From contig CANHBA010000075.1 in NCBI GenBank assembly GCA_947458985.1, positions 1-10,291 of the forward strand: 10,291 bases of DNA, in the 5' to 3' direction. Below the pieces are notes generated by a model. That model was not told the DNA's origin and did no database searches. It saw nothing but the letters and a program-made list of their open reading frames with translations. Of this stretch, positions 1 through 6,547 are shown in pieces. The DNA comes from Flavobacteriales bacterium (lineage in GTDB: Bacteria > Bacteroidota > Bacteroidia > Flavobacteriales_D > Crocinitomicaceae). Positions within the stretch are counted from its first letter, which is position 1; every line of letters starts with the position of its first letter. The position numbers were made by a program, and so were the translations under genes.

Positions 1-56
1 AAACTCGTCCAATCTAGTATATTGCTCAAGGTATCGATGATAAATACATTTTGTGC
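1..56 (-). pseudogene. Displaced continuation of the 26..2026 protein in another frame
   Basis: Read on the minus strand from position 56, the frame gives AQNVFIIDTLSNILDWTSF and stays open to the edge. The first 11 residues repeat residues 638-648 of the upstream frame exactly. The following NILDWTSF fits the expected continuation of this domain better than the TLLVQSSRV reached in the upstream frame. The shift between copies is 59 bp, not a multiple of three, so the two halves are out of frame. This is either a real frameshifted gene or an artefact of the assembly end. Confidence 0.55.
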
Positions 57-116
57 ACTCTACTAGATTGGACGAGTAGAGTGCTCAAGGTATCGATGAT
101 AAATACATTTTGTGCA
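3..116. repeat. 35-bp direct repeat with embedded 17-bp inverted repeat
   Basis: Positions 23-57 and 82-116 are identical over 35 bp. Positions 3-19 (actcgtccaatctagta) occur as an exact reverse complement at 61-77, between the two direct copies. The junction also forms a perfect 10-bp stem, 55-64 with 75-84, around a 10-nt loop. In gene orientation the order is R, inverted F, R, F, with F being the sequence that naturally follows R. That arrangement fits a template switch, or a chimeric or hairpin read at a contig end. Confidence 0.85.
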
Positions 117-2026
117 GGTGCAGTACCTGTGTTCTGAAAGCGAATGGTATAAGTGAGTGCGTCATCTATGAATGCGTCCAAATAACCCAAAGGGTAATTC
201 TCATTCATGTAATCGGTACTTGCATTTTTGTCGTTGGGGTCATAGGCATTGCCCAAGATTTGAAGTAAAGAACCGTTGTTGTTGTAGGTGCCGCAGTCGT
301 TAACAGAACCAGTTGGCGCAATTGTAGAGTTATAGAAATGTTGCGCACCATTGATCAGTCCACCTGGTACACTAAATTGAATGACATCATACGTGGTAAA
401 GCTCGTAGCGTTGTTGGTCAAATTCCAAGTAATGGTATTGCCTGATATCGTGTAGTTTGAATTTTGGATCGAGGAAAGTATTGGGCTTACGCCTGCAGGA
501 TACGTAAAGCTGAGTGTGTAGGTTCCAACTGCACTTGGTCCGTAGCTTCCCCAATTGAGTTTGATGTAGGCAGTACTATTTTGATAGTAGCCAATCCAAG
601 GGCTGACTGTAGTCCAAACATCAGAACAAGTTGATGTGCCACCGCAATTCACAGCTAAATAACCTGTGTTGGCTGTTGCAGACGTGCTACCAATGAGCGT
701 AATAACACCTACGGTTGGGTTGTAGCCGTTGTAAATTAACCAGTTTTGGCTAATTGTTGCAAAGAGGTAAGTGCTGGTGCTGTATTGGCCGCAGTAGCTA
801 AAGTAGCCCGTAGAATCGGTGTAAACCGTAACTGAGCTATTAGTGGAGGTATTGTTGTAAAGCGTTACTGGTGCATAAGTCAAGGGCAGTTCGCCGGCAT
901 TCATGACGCCGTTTGCATTGGCATCGCAGAATACATAGCCTGAATAGCAAAGTGTTGGCGAAACTGTTCCTCCGCAAGCGAGTGGAAAATTGACATTCGC
1001 AACTGGAACACCGCTATTGCAAGGCGTTCCGATGATGTAATTGAGGTTGCTGCCATTATTGTTCAAGATCAAATAACCATTTTGCGTCAACCAATTAGAG
1101 CTGATGGAGAGTTCAGCGGTATCGCCGATATTGCCAGAATAACTGATGTTGTAGAAGCCATTGGCATTGGAATAAACTACGGTCCCGTTTACAGAAATAG
1201 GTGCATTAGCAATTGGTGTTTCGCCGTTGTCTAAGACGCCATTGTCATTGGCGTCGCAATAAACTTGGCCATTTGCACAAAGCATGGTGGTTTGCGAAGC
1301 ACAATGAAGTGTAATGAGTGTGGTTGTAATTCCTGAACCCACCGTTACTGTTGGGCTCGGGATGATATTGCCTATGACGTAATTATTGGCAGCAAGCCAA
1401 GTTGGGTCGATAGCAAGTGTGTAGTTGCCGGCCCAAACATTTGGCAACATAAACATGTTGTTTTGGAGGGTGTCGACATAAGTATTGGTTCCATTTGTAA
1501 GGGTAACAGGCACAGGCGCATTGATTTGAGAATCTATGGTGCCATCGTTGTTGCAATCGACTTGAATCATGCAATAGAAGTAGGCCGTACAAGAGCCAAC
1601 AGTGAGCTCAACAGAATCCATTGCATAGGTTTGGTTGGATTGGTTGTAAACAGTTGTGTATACGCTGTAGATACCAGGTGTAGCGTAAGTATGCGTTAGC
1701 GCAGGCGCCATGTTGATATTTGTGCCGCTTGTGCCTGTGCCGCCAGCAGCTTGAGATGTTGCGCCATCACCCCAATTAACGACAGAGTTAAACTGAAAGC
1801 CCGAGAAATTATTGCCAGTAATAACGTAAGGAATGGTAGCGGTTGTGCCTGTTGAGTTCGTACTCGGTGTTAAGGCAGAGAAAGACATGTTTACCGTGAG
1901 TCCGCAAATGGTGGTGGGCATGTTTGTTGGCGTAGTAAGGCCGTTAATGGCAAAACCCGTCACTTGTGCATAACTCATTTGGGAAAGGGTTGTGATGCAA
2001 ATGAGTAGTTGTAAAAAATGTTTCAT
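26..2026 (-). CDS. Secreted multidomain surface protein, PKD-like plus SdrD_B-like repeats; 3' end frame-disrupted
   Basis: The 666-residue frame starts with a clear signal peptide (residues 1-20, K3 then a hydrophobic core, cleavage probably at SYA-Q21). Residues 45-145 look like a PKD domain, with WGDG at 85-88 and HTYATPGIY at 112-120. Residues 150-460 hold three SdrD_B/Cna-B-like units, each opening with a Cys-flanked, Asp/Asn-rich segment such as YCDANDNGVLDNGE (256-269). After a Ser/Thr/Asn-rich stretch, residues about 590-648 (AYDPNDKN, then LTYTIRFQNTGTAPAQNVFI) match the conserved domain that commonly precedes the sorting tail of T9SS cargo (DUF7619 type, from memory). The last ~18 residues are out of family and end at a TGA created by the duplication described separately, so the natural protein is longer and runs off the left edge. 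The role is inferred to be an outer-surface or secreted adhesin-like structural protein; no enzymatic motif is visible. It diverges from the DUF58 gene across an 83-bp gap. Confidence 0.8.
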   Translation of the reverse strand: MKHFLQLLICITTLSQMSYAQVTGFAINGLTTPTNMPTTICGLTVNMSFSALTPSTNSTGTTATIPYVITGNNFSGFQFNSVVNWGDGATSQAAGGTGTSGTNINMAPALTHTYATPGIYSVYTTVYNQSNQTYAMDSVELTVGSCTAYFYCMIQVDCNNDGTIDSQINAPVPVTLTNGTNTYVDTLQNNMFMLPNVWAGNYTLAIDPTWLAANNYVIGNIIPSPTVTVGSGITTTLITLHCASQTTMLCANGQVYCDANDNGVLDNGETPIANAPISVNGTVVYSNANGFYNISYSGNIGDTAELSISSNWLTQNGYLILNNNGSNLNYIIGTPCNSGVPVANVNFPLACGGTVSPTLCYSGYVFCDANANGVMNAGELPLTYAPVTLYNNTSTNSSVTVYTDSTGYFSYCGQYSTSTYLFATISQNWLIYNGYNPTVGVITLIGSTSATANTGYLAVNCGGTSTCSDVWTTVSPWIGYYQNSTAYIKLNWGSYGPSAVGTYTLSFTYPAGVSPILSSIQNSNYTISGNTITWNLTNNATSFTTYDVIQFSVPGGLINGAQHFYNSTIAPTGSVNDCGTYNNNGSLLQILGNAYDPNDKNASTDYMNENYPLGYLDAFIDDALTYTIRFQNTGTAPAQNVFIIDTLSTLLVQSSRVHKMYLSSIP
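647..1579 (-). repeat. Three tandem SdrD_B-like coding repeats (~100 aa each)
   Basis: Within the left secreted protein, residues about 150-249, 250-359 and 360-460 share a common plan. Each has a Cys-x(5 or 6)-Cys opening with an Asp/Asn-rich loop (VDCNNDGTID, YCDANDNGVLDNGE, FCDANANGVMNAGE). A short beta-rich body follows, then W-L-x(2 to 4)-N-[GY] (TWLAANNY, NWLTQNGY, NWLIYNGY), and the unit closes near a Cys. The Asp/Asn loops resemble calcium-binding loops of SdrD_B-type domains. The copies have diverged at the DNA level. Confidence 0.65.
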
Positions 2027-2074
2027 AATCAGTAGTTTATAGGGCTATAACGCGTTCCTTTTTAAGAAGGTTGC

Positions 2075-2103
2075 TTTGGTTCTGCGCTTCTTTATTAACT
2101 TTG
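2075..2103 (+). promoter_or_regulatory. Putative Bacteroidota-type promoter for the DUF58 gene
   Basis: TAACTTTG at 2096-2103 matches the -7 consensus TAnnTTTG exactly, and TTTG lies at 2075-2078 with a 17-bp spacer (TTG at 2071-2073 gives 22 bp). The ATG at 2110 begins only 6 bases after the -7 box, so the transcript would be leaderless or nearly so. This is motif matching only. Confidence 0.5.
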
Positions 2104-2109
2104 TTCAAC

Positions 2110-3024
2110 ATGAAGACAATAGACCGCTTGCGTTTGGCTCAATTTGGCAACCTTGAACTCTTGGCCAAACAAGTTGTAGAGGGCTTTATTACGGGCTTAC
2201 ACAAGAGTCCATTTCATGGTTTTTCTGTTGAATTTGCCGAGCACAGGCTCTACAATCCTGGCGAATCCACGCGCAACATCGACTGGCGCCTTTATGGTCG
2301 TTCTGAAAAGTTATTTACCAAAAAGTACGAAGAAGAAACCAATTTGCGTTGTCAGATCGTTATCGATGACTCCAGCTCCATGTACTTTCCGCAAGAAGGA
2401 ATCAGTAAGTTTGAATATTCCGTTTATGCCGTAGCGAGTTTAATTGAATTGCTCAAAAGACAGCGCGATGCCGTAGGTCTTAGTTTTTTTAATGAAACGC
2501 TCGAGCTCCAAACGGCCGCTAAATCTTCGTTATTACACCATCGTTACCTCTACAGCGAACTCGAGAAGCGTTTGTCGGCTTATCAAGAGAAGTCAAAGAA
2601 ACAAACCGCTGCTATATCAGCACTTCATGCCATTGCCGAACTGACACACAAGCGCAGTTTGGTTGTAATTTTTTCTGACTTACTCGACGACCCTTCGCAC
2701 ACCGATGCACTTTTTGATGCCTTGCAACACCTCAAGCACAACAAACACGAAGTCATTTTATTTCATGTGCACCACGAAGGTTTTGAAAAATCTTTTCAAT
2801 TAGAAGACCGGCCGTATCAACTCATCGATATGGAAACAGGCGAGCGCATGCTCCTGCGCCCTGGTGAGGTCCGTGAAAAATACCAAGCAGCAATTGATCG
2901 TTATTTTGAAGAGCTCAGCCTCAGATGCCTCAACAACGGCATTGACTTCATGCCAGCACCAATTGAAGAAGGCTACAATCAAGTATTGTTGAAATACTTA
3001 TTGAAACGCCAACAGCTTTATTAA
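2110..3024 (+). CDS. DUF58 domain protein with vWA-like MIDAS motif
   Basis: This is a 304-residue soluble protein with no signal peptide or membrane segment. The DUF58 signature is clear at residues 46-63 (HRLYNPGE.TRNIDWRLYGR), followed by LFTKKYEEE. A vWA-type metal-binding motif D-x-S-x-S sits at D86-S88-S90, and a further acidic position lies in FSD at 188-190, after the beta strand LVVI. The family commonly works beside MoxR-type AAA+ ATPases in metal-dependent assembly or activation of partner proteins, and in Bacteroidota near bat (aerotolerance) genes. No moxR or bat gene lies in this window, so the partner is unknown. I chose the ATG at 2110 because the protein starts there with the family-typical MKTIDRLRLAQFGNLELLAK, and the putative promoter overlaps the upstream TTG alternative (2071). 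It converges with the alkB-like gene, with 5 bp between stops. Family membership is firm; the cellular role is not known. Confidence 0.88.
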   Translation: MKTIDRLRLAQFGNLELLAKQVVEGFITGLHKSPFHGFSVEFAEHRLYNPGESTRNIDWRLYGRSEKLFTKKYEEETNLRCQIVIDDSSSMYFPQEGISKFEYSVYAVASLIELLKRQRDAVGLSFFNETLELQTAAKSSLLHHRYLYSELEKRLSAYQEKSKKQTAAISALHAIAELTHKRSLVVIFSDLLDDPSHTDALFDALQHLKHNKHEVILFHVHHEGFEKSFQLEDRPYQLIDMETGERMLLRPGEVREKYQAAIDRYFEELSLRCLNNGIDFMPAPIEEGYNQVLLKYLLKRQQLY

Positions 3025-3029
3025 TGTGC

Positions 3030-4067
3030 TTAAGCGCTTAGTGCGCGTTCCACTTTGACATTCATCACCTTAAAAAATAAGGGGGGCACAAACGACAAAA
3101 GCATCATGCCAGGATAACCCGTTGGCATGGTAGGGGCTTCTGGGTCGGAATGCAGTAGTTGGTAAGGTTTGTCTGGTTTGTAGTGGTGTTCGCTGTGTCT
3201 ACTCAGTTCAAATAAAATGAGCCGTCCTAAAAGATGATTGCTATTCCAAGAATGCTTGCGTTTCACGAGCTCATAGCGTCCGTTTTCTTTGCGTTGACGC
3301 TTTAAACCATAATGCTCGATGTAATTGACGGTTTCAAGTAGCAATATTCCTATTGCCGCTGCTGCCATAAAGGCAAGAAGAGCTTTCAGGTCAAAAATTT
3401 GCCAAATTGCTATCAAAAGTAAAAGATGACTAAGGGTGTAAATCACCATTTTATTGGAAAAGGAAAACTTGGCTTTCCCCATGATTTGCATGCGGGTCAG
3501 TTCTATTTGCCATGCTTGGAAATAACTGCCAATTTGCGAACGGAACCAAAAAAGATAAACTACTTCATTTTTGCGCGCAGTTGCTGGGTCTGAGGGTGTG
3601 CCAACATAGGTGTGGTGCCCCCGGTTGTGATAGGGCAAGAAATGATTTTCCAAGGAGCTCAGCAACAAAAGCTCACCTAAAAATTGTTCTGAACGTTTGT
3701 TGCGGTGTCCGAGTTCGTGCCCTACATTGATGCCTATGATGCCGCACATGAGCCCCATCGAAACAATGCGTCCCCACCAAGTTGAGGCATCAGGGCTACT
3801 GCTTTGCGCTATTAAAAAGTAGGCCACAAAACCCCACTGCACAAAAACAAGTGTATACAATAGGTAATTGTAATATTTGGCGTGCCGCTTTAAAGCATTT
3901 TCACTCGCTTCGTTTGTTGTCCAACGCGATGGCAAAATAAGTTCTAAAAAAGGAACCAATATAAAGAAAACGTATACGGGCAAGTAACTCCACCAGCCTT
4001 CAGATTGAAAAGCAATATTTACGGTAATAGGCAAGCTAAAAACAAGTAAATATTTGAGGCTTTTCAT
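3030..4067 (-). CDS. alkB: AlkB-type integral membrane di-iron alkane/fatty-acyl monooxygenase
   Basis: The 345-residue protein has several hydrophobic segments (about 5-20, 28-46, 68-88, 100-115, 207-225, 228-247, 318-332). It carries all the histidine boxes of the membrane di-iron hydroxylases: HELGH at 117-121, HNRGHH at 147-152 followed by the AlkB-like TPSDPA, and RHSEHH at 290-295. It also has the AlkB hallmark NYIEHYGL at 248-255 and HSWNSN at 272-277. Known relatives hydroxylate the terminal carbon of medium- or long-chain alkanes using O2 and electrons from rubredoxin. No rubredoxin or reductase gene is visible, so electrons would come from elsewhere. At 345 residues it is shorter than the roughly 400 of classical AlkB. 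Its start lies 5 nt after the stop of the upstream T9SS cargo gene, which implies co-transcription. The substrate is not determined; a related lipid hydroxylase in the same superfamily is possible. Confidence 0.85.
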   Translation of the reverse strand: MKSLKYLLVFSLPITVNIAFQSEGWWSYLPVYVFFILVPFLELILPSRWTTNEASENALKRHAKYYNYLLYTLVFVQWGFVAYFLIAQSSSPDASTWWGRIVSMGLMCGIIGINVGHELGHRNKRSEQFLGELLLLSSLENHFLPYHNRGHHTYVGTPSDPATARKNEVVYLFWFRSQIGSYFQAWQIELTRMQIMGKAKFSFSNKMVIYTLSHLLLLIAIWQIFDLKALLAFMAAAAIGILLLETVNYIEHYGLKRQRKENGRYELVKRKHSWNSNHLLGRLILFELSRHSEHHYKPDKPYQLLHSDPEAPTMPTGYPGMMLLSFVPPLFFKVMNVKVERALSA

Positions 4068-4072
4068 AAAGA

Positions 4073-5326
4073 TTATTCCTTGATAAAACGGATGCTTTTG
4101 GATGTATTAGCAAACTGAAGCTCTAGGATGTACATGCCTGAATCGAGATGGTCGATGTTCAATTGTTGAGTAGGATGTGAAGACCAATTACCAACCATTT
4201 TTTGACCTAGCGCATTAAAAATTTCAATGTTTGTAGGGCCTTGAGGCGCAATTATGCTCAGTTGCTCTCCAGCCGGATTCGGTGCAATTTTGACTGCAAT
4301 ATTACTTGCATCGGTAAGTTGTGCAGCTGGGTTGACACGTGTTGGAAAGGCTTCAAAGCAATCGCTGTCTATTCTGAACATGTCAAAATACCCTGCGTTG
4401 GGAATTTCGACAGATGAAACGATAGAACCGTCTTGTAGGGAGAGCCCTATGAGTGTAACTCCACCTGTAAGCATACTTTCAAAATAATAAATGCCGTTTA
4501 GCGGATCAATTGACGCAGCATTCATGATGTAGTTTGGAAGGTTCAGTTGAGTAGGGAGTGGGGTTACTACACCAGTTGTAGCATCTATTTTTCCTAAGCA
4601 CTTGACGCCATTTTGCATAATGAGACCATACATTGTGGTGTCGCCGCAGTTGTAAGCAAAGTTGTCAAAGCTATTGCCGCCACTCGGAATGGTGATGAGG
4701 GGTTCGGAATAGATTGTTCCATTGTAGATATCTAGCCCCTTGAGTTTATCTTCGGAAATAAAATAATAAACCATTAGATGCGGATTGATGACCGCACCTG
4801 CCATAGTATAGCTTGTGGCGATAGATGTTGGTGAAACGAGTGAAACAAGACCTGTGTTTAGATCACAACTCGCCAAGCGCATGTCGCCGCTATAGGTACC
4901 GGTGGTTTGGTTGTAAATTACTTGTGAATACAAACCGTACATGGTAGAATCGGCGGTGTTGAAACGGAAATTATTGAAGTCGCCGGTTGCACTGGGTAAA
5001 TTCACAACAACATCTGATAAAATACTGCCGTCCTGCAAGGAAATAGACAGCCAAGAGTCATCGTCTTGATATGAATAACTGAGGTTATAAGGATTCAAGG
5101 ATACACCAGTTGTATTAATGGTGGTACTGAGAGCAGGATTGCCGATTGGGGTAATGATTCCGTTCACAGGGTCCATTTCGACGAAAGTCACGCTAGTTGG
5201 ATTGAGTTGGCGATACAAGCCATACATGTTGTTACCTAGTTGACCAAAAGAAGTGCATGGAAGTAAAACCGAGATAATTAAAAAGTTAAAAATCAGGTTT
5301 TTTTGGGTGTTAAATTTCAGTTTCAT
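4073..5326 (-). CDS. T9SS cargo protein with three internal repeats and type A sorting domain
   Basis: This is a 417-residue secreted protein. Residues 1-28 are a signal peptide (K-rich start, hydrophobic FNFLIISVLL, cleavage likely near SFG-Q). Residues 34-323 are three related ~97-residue units (see the repeat entry). Residues about 346-417 are a typical T9SS type A C-terminal sorting domain: IAPNPAGEQLSI, IEIFNALGQKM, LNIDHLDSGMYILEL and the terminal SIRFIKE. In this family the tail is removed at the outer membrane and the cargo is released or anchored to the surface. No catalytic motif was recognised; the repeats resemble a beta-propeller-like quantity or time-series binding fold, but that is only inference. 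C24 in the signal region lacks a proper lipobox (LLPC), so a lipoprotein is unlikely. It is the upstream gene of a probable pair with alkB. A 66-bp gap separates it from the small CxxC gene upstream on the same strand. Confidence 0.85.
   Translation of the reverse strand: MKLKFNTQKNLIFNFLIISVLLPCTSFGQLGNNMYGLYRQLNPTSVTFVEMDPVNGIITPIGNPALSTTINTTGVSLNPYNLSYSYQDDDSWLSISLQDGSILSDVVVNLPSATGDFNNFRFNTADSTMYGLYSQVIYNQTTGTYSGDMRLASCDLNTGLVSLVSPTSIATSYTMAGAVINPHLMVYYFISEDKLKGLDIYNGTIYSEPLITIPSGGNSFDNFAYNCGDTTMYGLIMQNGVKCLGKIDATTGVVTPLPTQLNLPNYIMNAASIDPLNGIYYFESMLTGGVTLIGLSLQDGSIVSSVEIPNAGYFDMFRIDSDCFEAFPTRVNPAAQLTDASNIAVKIAPNPAGEQLSIIAPQGPTNIEIFNALGQKMVGNWSSHPTQQLNIDHLDSGMYILELQFANTSKSIRFIKE
4358..5227 (-). 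repeat. Three tandem ~97-residue MYGL repeats in the type A cargo protein
   Basis: The units begin at residues 34 (MYGLYRQ), 129 (MYGLYSQ) and 232 (MYGLIMQ). Shared landmarks within the units are D.[NT]GI/V[IV]TP or an equivalent, N-P/D-P-L-N with Y near mid-unit, SLQDGSI (residues 96-102 and 297-303), and a closing F-[DN]-x-F-x-[FY/I]-[ND] before Asp-x-Thr/Cys. The repeats are clear in protein but not identical in DNA. Confidence 0.7.
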
Positions 5327-5392
5327 AGTAGTTGAGGTCGTCTTGATTTTCGAAAATGATGATTCCTTTTGACCAATGATGTCGAGGGAATA

Positions 5393-5566
5393 CTAACTTC
5401 CGCAGTATAAACAACCGTCGTCGTCGTCTTGTTCGGGCGCATGCTCAATTGCTGGGTTGAGTTGCTTTTTGAGTTCGTAGATTTTTTGTTGTGTTTCGAT
5501 GTCTGAAAATAAGTCGCCAGTGAGTTGCGCTTTCAGTGCTGCGATTTGTAGTTCAATTGTTTCCAT
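5393..5566 (-). CDS. Small protein (57 aa) with charged helix and C-terminal CxxCGS motif
   Basis: The ATG at 5566-5564 opens a 57-codon frame ending in TAG at 5393-5395. It begins METIELQIAALKAQLTG and continues DLFSDIETQQKIYELKKQLN, a heptad-like amphipathic, charged stretch that probably forms a helical hairpin or short coiled coil. A Pro/Glu linker and an Asp run (DDDD, 47-50) follow, and the protein ends GCLYCGS, a single CxxC at C52/C55. There is no signal peptide or membrane segment, so it should be cytosolic. One CxxC is half of a zinc-ribbon site; metal binding would need dimerisation, or the pair could act as a redox dithiol. It is divergent from era (94 bp between starts) and lies 66 bp upstream of the type A cargo gene on the same strand. 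The coherent, low-complexity-free codons and the acidic-Cys ending argue for a real gene. I recognise no named family; similar short Cys-tailed proteins seem to occur in Bacteroidota, from memory only. Confidence 0.7.
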   Translation of the reverse strand: METIELQIAALKAQLTGDLFSDIETQQKIYELKKQLNPAIEHAPEQDDDDGCLYCGS

Positions 5567-5595
5567 GTGTCGAATTTAAAAAAAATAAGTTTTCG

Positions 5596-5630
5596 CCCGA
5601 CATTCGGGTTGTTGATGAGCATCCCATCAA
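5596..5630. promoter_or_regulatory. Two small inverted repeats in the divergent small-gene/era spacer
   Basis: CCCGA (5596-5600) pairs with TCGGG (5604-5608) around a 3-nt loop. TTGATG (5612-5617) pairs with CATCAA (5625-5630) around a 7-nt loop, immediately upstream of the era -7 box. Either could be an operator or a minor hairpin. Neither is followed by a proper T-run in the direction of an upstream gene, so terminator function is unlikely. Confidence 0.3.
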
Positions 5631-5637
5631 ATAATTG

Positions 5638-5645
5638 TACCTTTG
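5638..5645 (+). promoter_or_regulatory. Putative -7 promoter element for era-der
   Basis: TACCTTTG matches the Bacteroidota -7 consensus TAnnTTTG exactly. The closest upstream TTG (5612-5614) is 23 bp away, at the long end for a -33 element. Transcription would start near 5650, leaving about 10 nt before the ATG at 5661. Confidence 0.45.
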
Positions 5646-5660
5646 CACTTTATTAGAGCT

Positions 5661-6536
5661 ATGGCGCATAAATCAGGTTTTGTCAATATTGTCGGTTCTC
5701 CAAATGTGGGGAAATCTACACTTATGAACCAATTGGTGGGTGAAAAGCTCTCCATTGTCAGTTCGAAAGCCCAAACCACCCGTCACCGCATCTTAGGAAT
5801 TGTCAACGAAGAAGATTACCAAATTGTTTTTTCTGACACACCAGGTGTAGTCAATGCCGCTTACAAACTCCATGAAAACATGATGGAGTACGTCAATGCG
5901 TCTATTTCCGATGCCGACGTCCTTATTTTCATGACCGACACCCATGAAAACGAAATGAACCACAAAGAAACCTTAGAGCGCATTCAGCGCCTTAAAGTGC
6001 CTGTGCTTTGTCTCATCAACAAAATCGATACCTCTGATCAAACCAAAGTCATGGAGCGCGTCGGATACTGGCAAGAAAAGCTGCCTAACGCTAAAGTCTA
6101 TGCAGTTTCAGCTTTGCACAAATTCAACATAGAAGCTGTTTGGGAAGAAATCCTCAGTCTCATTCCCGAAAGCCCACCATACTACGACAAAGAAGAAATC
6201 TCTGACCGCCCCATGCGTTTCTTTATTTCAGAAATCATCCGCGAAAAGATCTTTATTCATTGTCAGAAAGAAATACCATACAGCACCCAAGTTGAGGTAG
6301 AAGAATATAAAGAAGAACCAGGTCTGACCCGCATTAGAGCCAACATCATCGTAGAGCGCGATTCCCAACGCGGCATCATCATTGGTCGTGGTGGCGAAAT
6401 GCTCAAACGCATCGGCAAGGCTGCTCGACTAGACATGGAAAAATTTCTAGAAACCAAAGTATTCCTCGAGAATTATGTCAAAGTTGACAAAGATTGGCGC
6501 CATTCAGATGCCAAACTCAAGAAATACGGATATTAA
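5661..6536 (+). CDS. era: GTPase Era, 30S ribosomal subunit assembly factor
   Basis: Era binds the 3' end of 16S rRNA and couples GTP hydrolysis to late 30S subunit maturation. The 291-residue protein has a complete G domain: P-loop GSPNVGKST at 12-20, switch I region KAQTTRHRI at 36-44, DTPG at 59-62, NKID at 120-123 and SAL at 150-152. A C-terminal KH domain follows, with IIVERDSQRGIIIGRGGEMLKRIG (228-252); its GxxG loop reads GRGG. The length agrees with the family (about 290-300). I start at the ATG at 5661 (MAHKSGFVNIVG) because the upstream TTG alternative at 5643 overlaps the predicted -7 promoter box and adds residues outside the family. No strong Shine-Dalgarno is visible. der follows after 11 nt, so the two should be one transcript. 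Confidence 0.97.
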   Translation: MAHKSGFVNIVGSPNVGKSTLMNQLVGEKLSIVSSKAQTTRHRILGIVNEEDYQIVFSDTPGVVNAAYKLHENMMEYVNASISDADVLIFMTDTHENEMNHKETLERIQRLKVPVLCLINKIDTSDQTKVMERVGYWQEKLPNAKVYAVSALHKFNIEAVWEEILSLIPESPPYYDKEEISDRPMRFFISEIIREKIFIHCQKEIPYSTQVEVEEYKEEPGLTRIRANIIVERDSQRGIIIGRGGEMLKRIGKAARLDMEKFLETKVFLENYVKVDKDWRHSDAKLKKYGY

Positions 6537-6547
6537 GCACAACAATC

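Noticed and set aside
3028..3040. Palindromes GCTTAAGC / TAAGCGCTTA between the converging DUF58 and alkB genes
   Set aside because: The stem is short and no T-run follows on either strand, so I do not call a terminator.
5255..5257. Lipobox cysteine (C24) in the type A cargo protein
   Set aside because: The sequence before the Cys is LLP, which lacks the small residue required at -1; a standard signal peptide fits better.
5596..5608. CCCGA-CAT-TCGGG hairpin as a terminator
   Set aside because: No gene on either strand ends into it and no T-run follows in the plus direction.
5643..5645. TTG start for era
   Set aside because: It overlaps the putative promoter box and adds residues (HFIRA) before the family-typical MAHKSGFVNIVG.
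6494..6496. TTG start for der overlapping era
   Set aside because: It adds 18 residues not seen in Der; the ATG at 6548 begins exactly at the first G domain.
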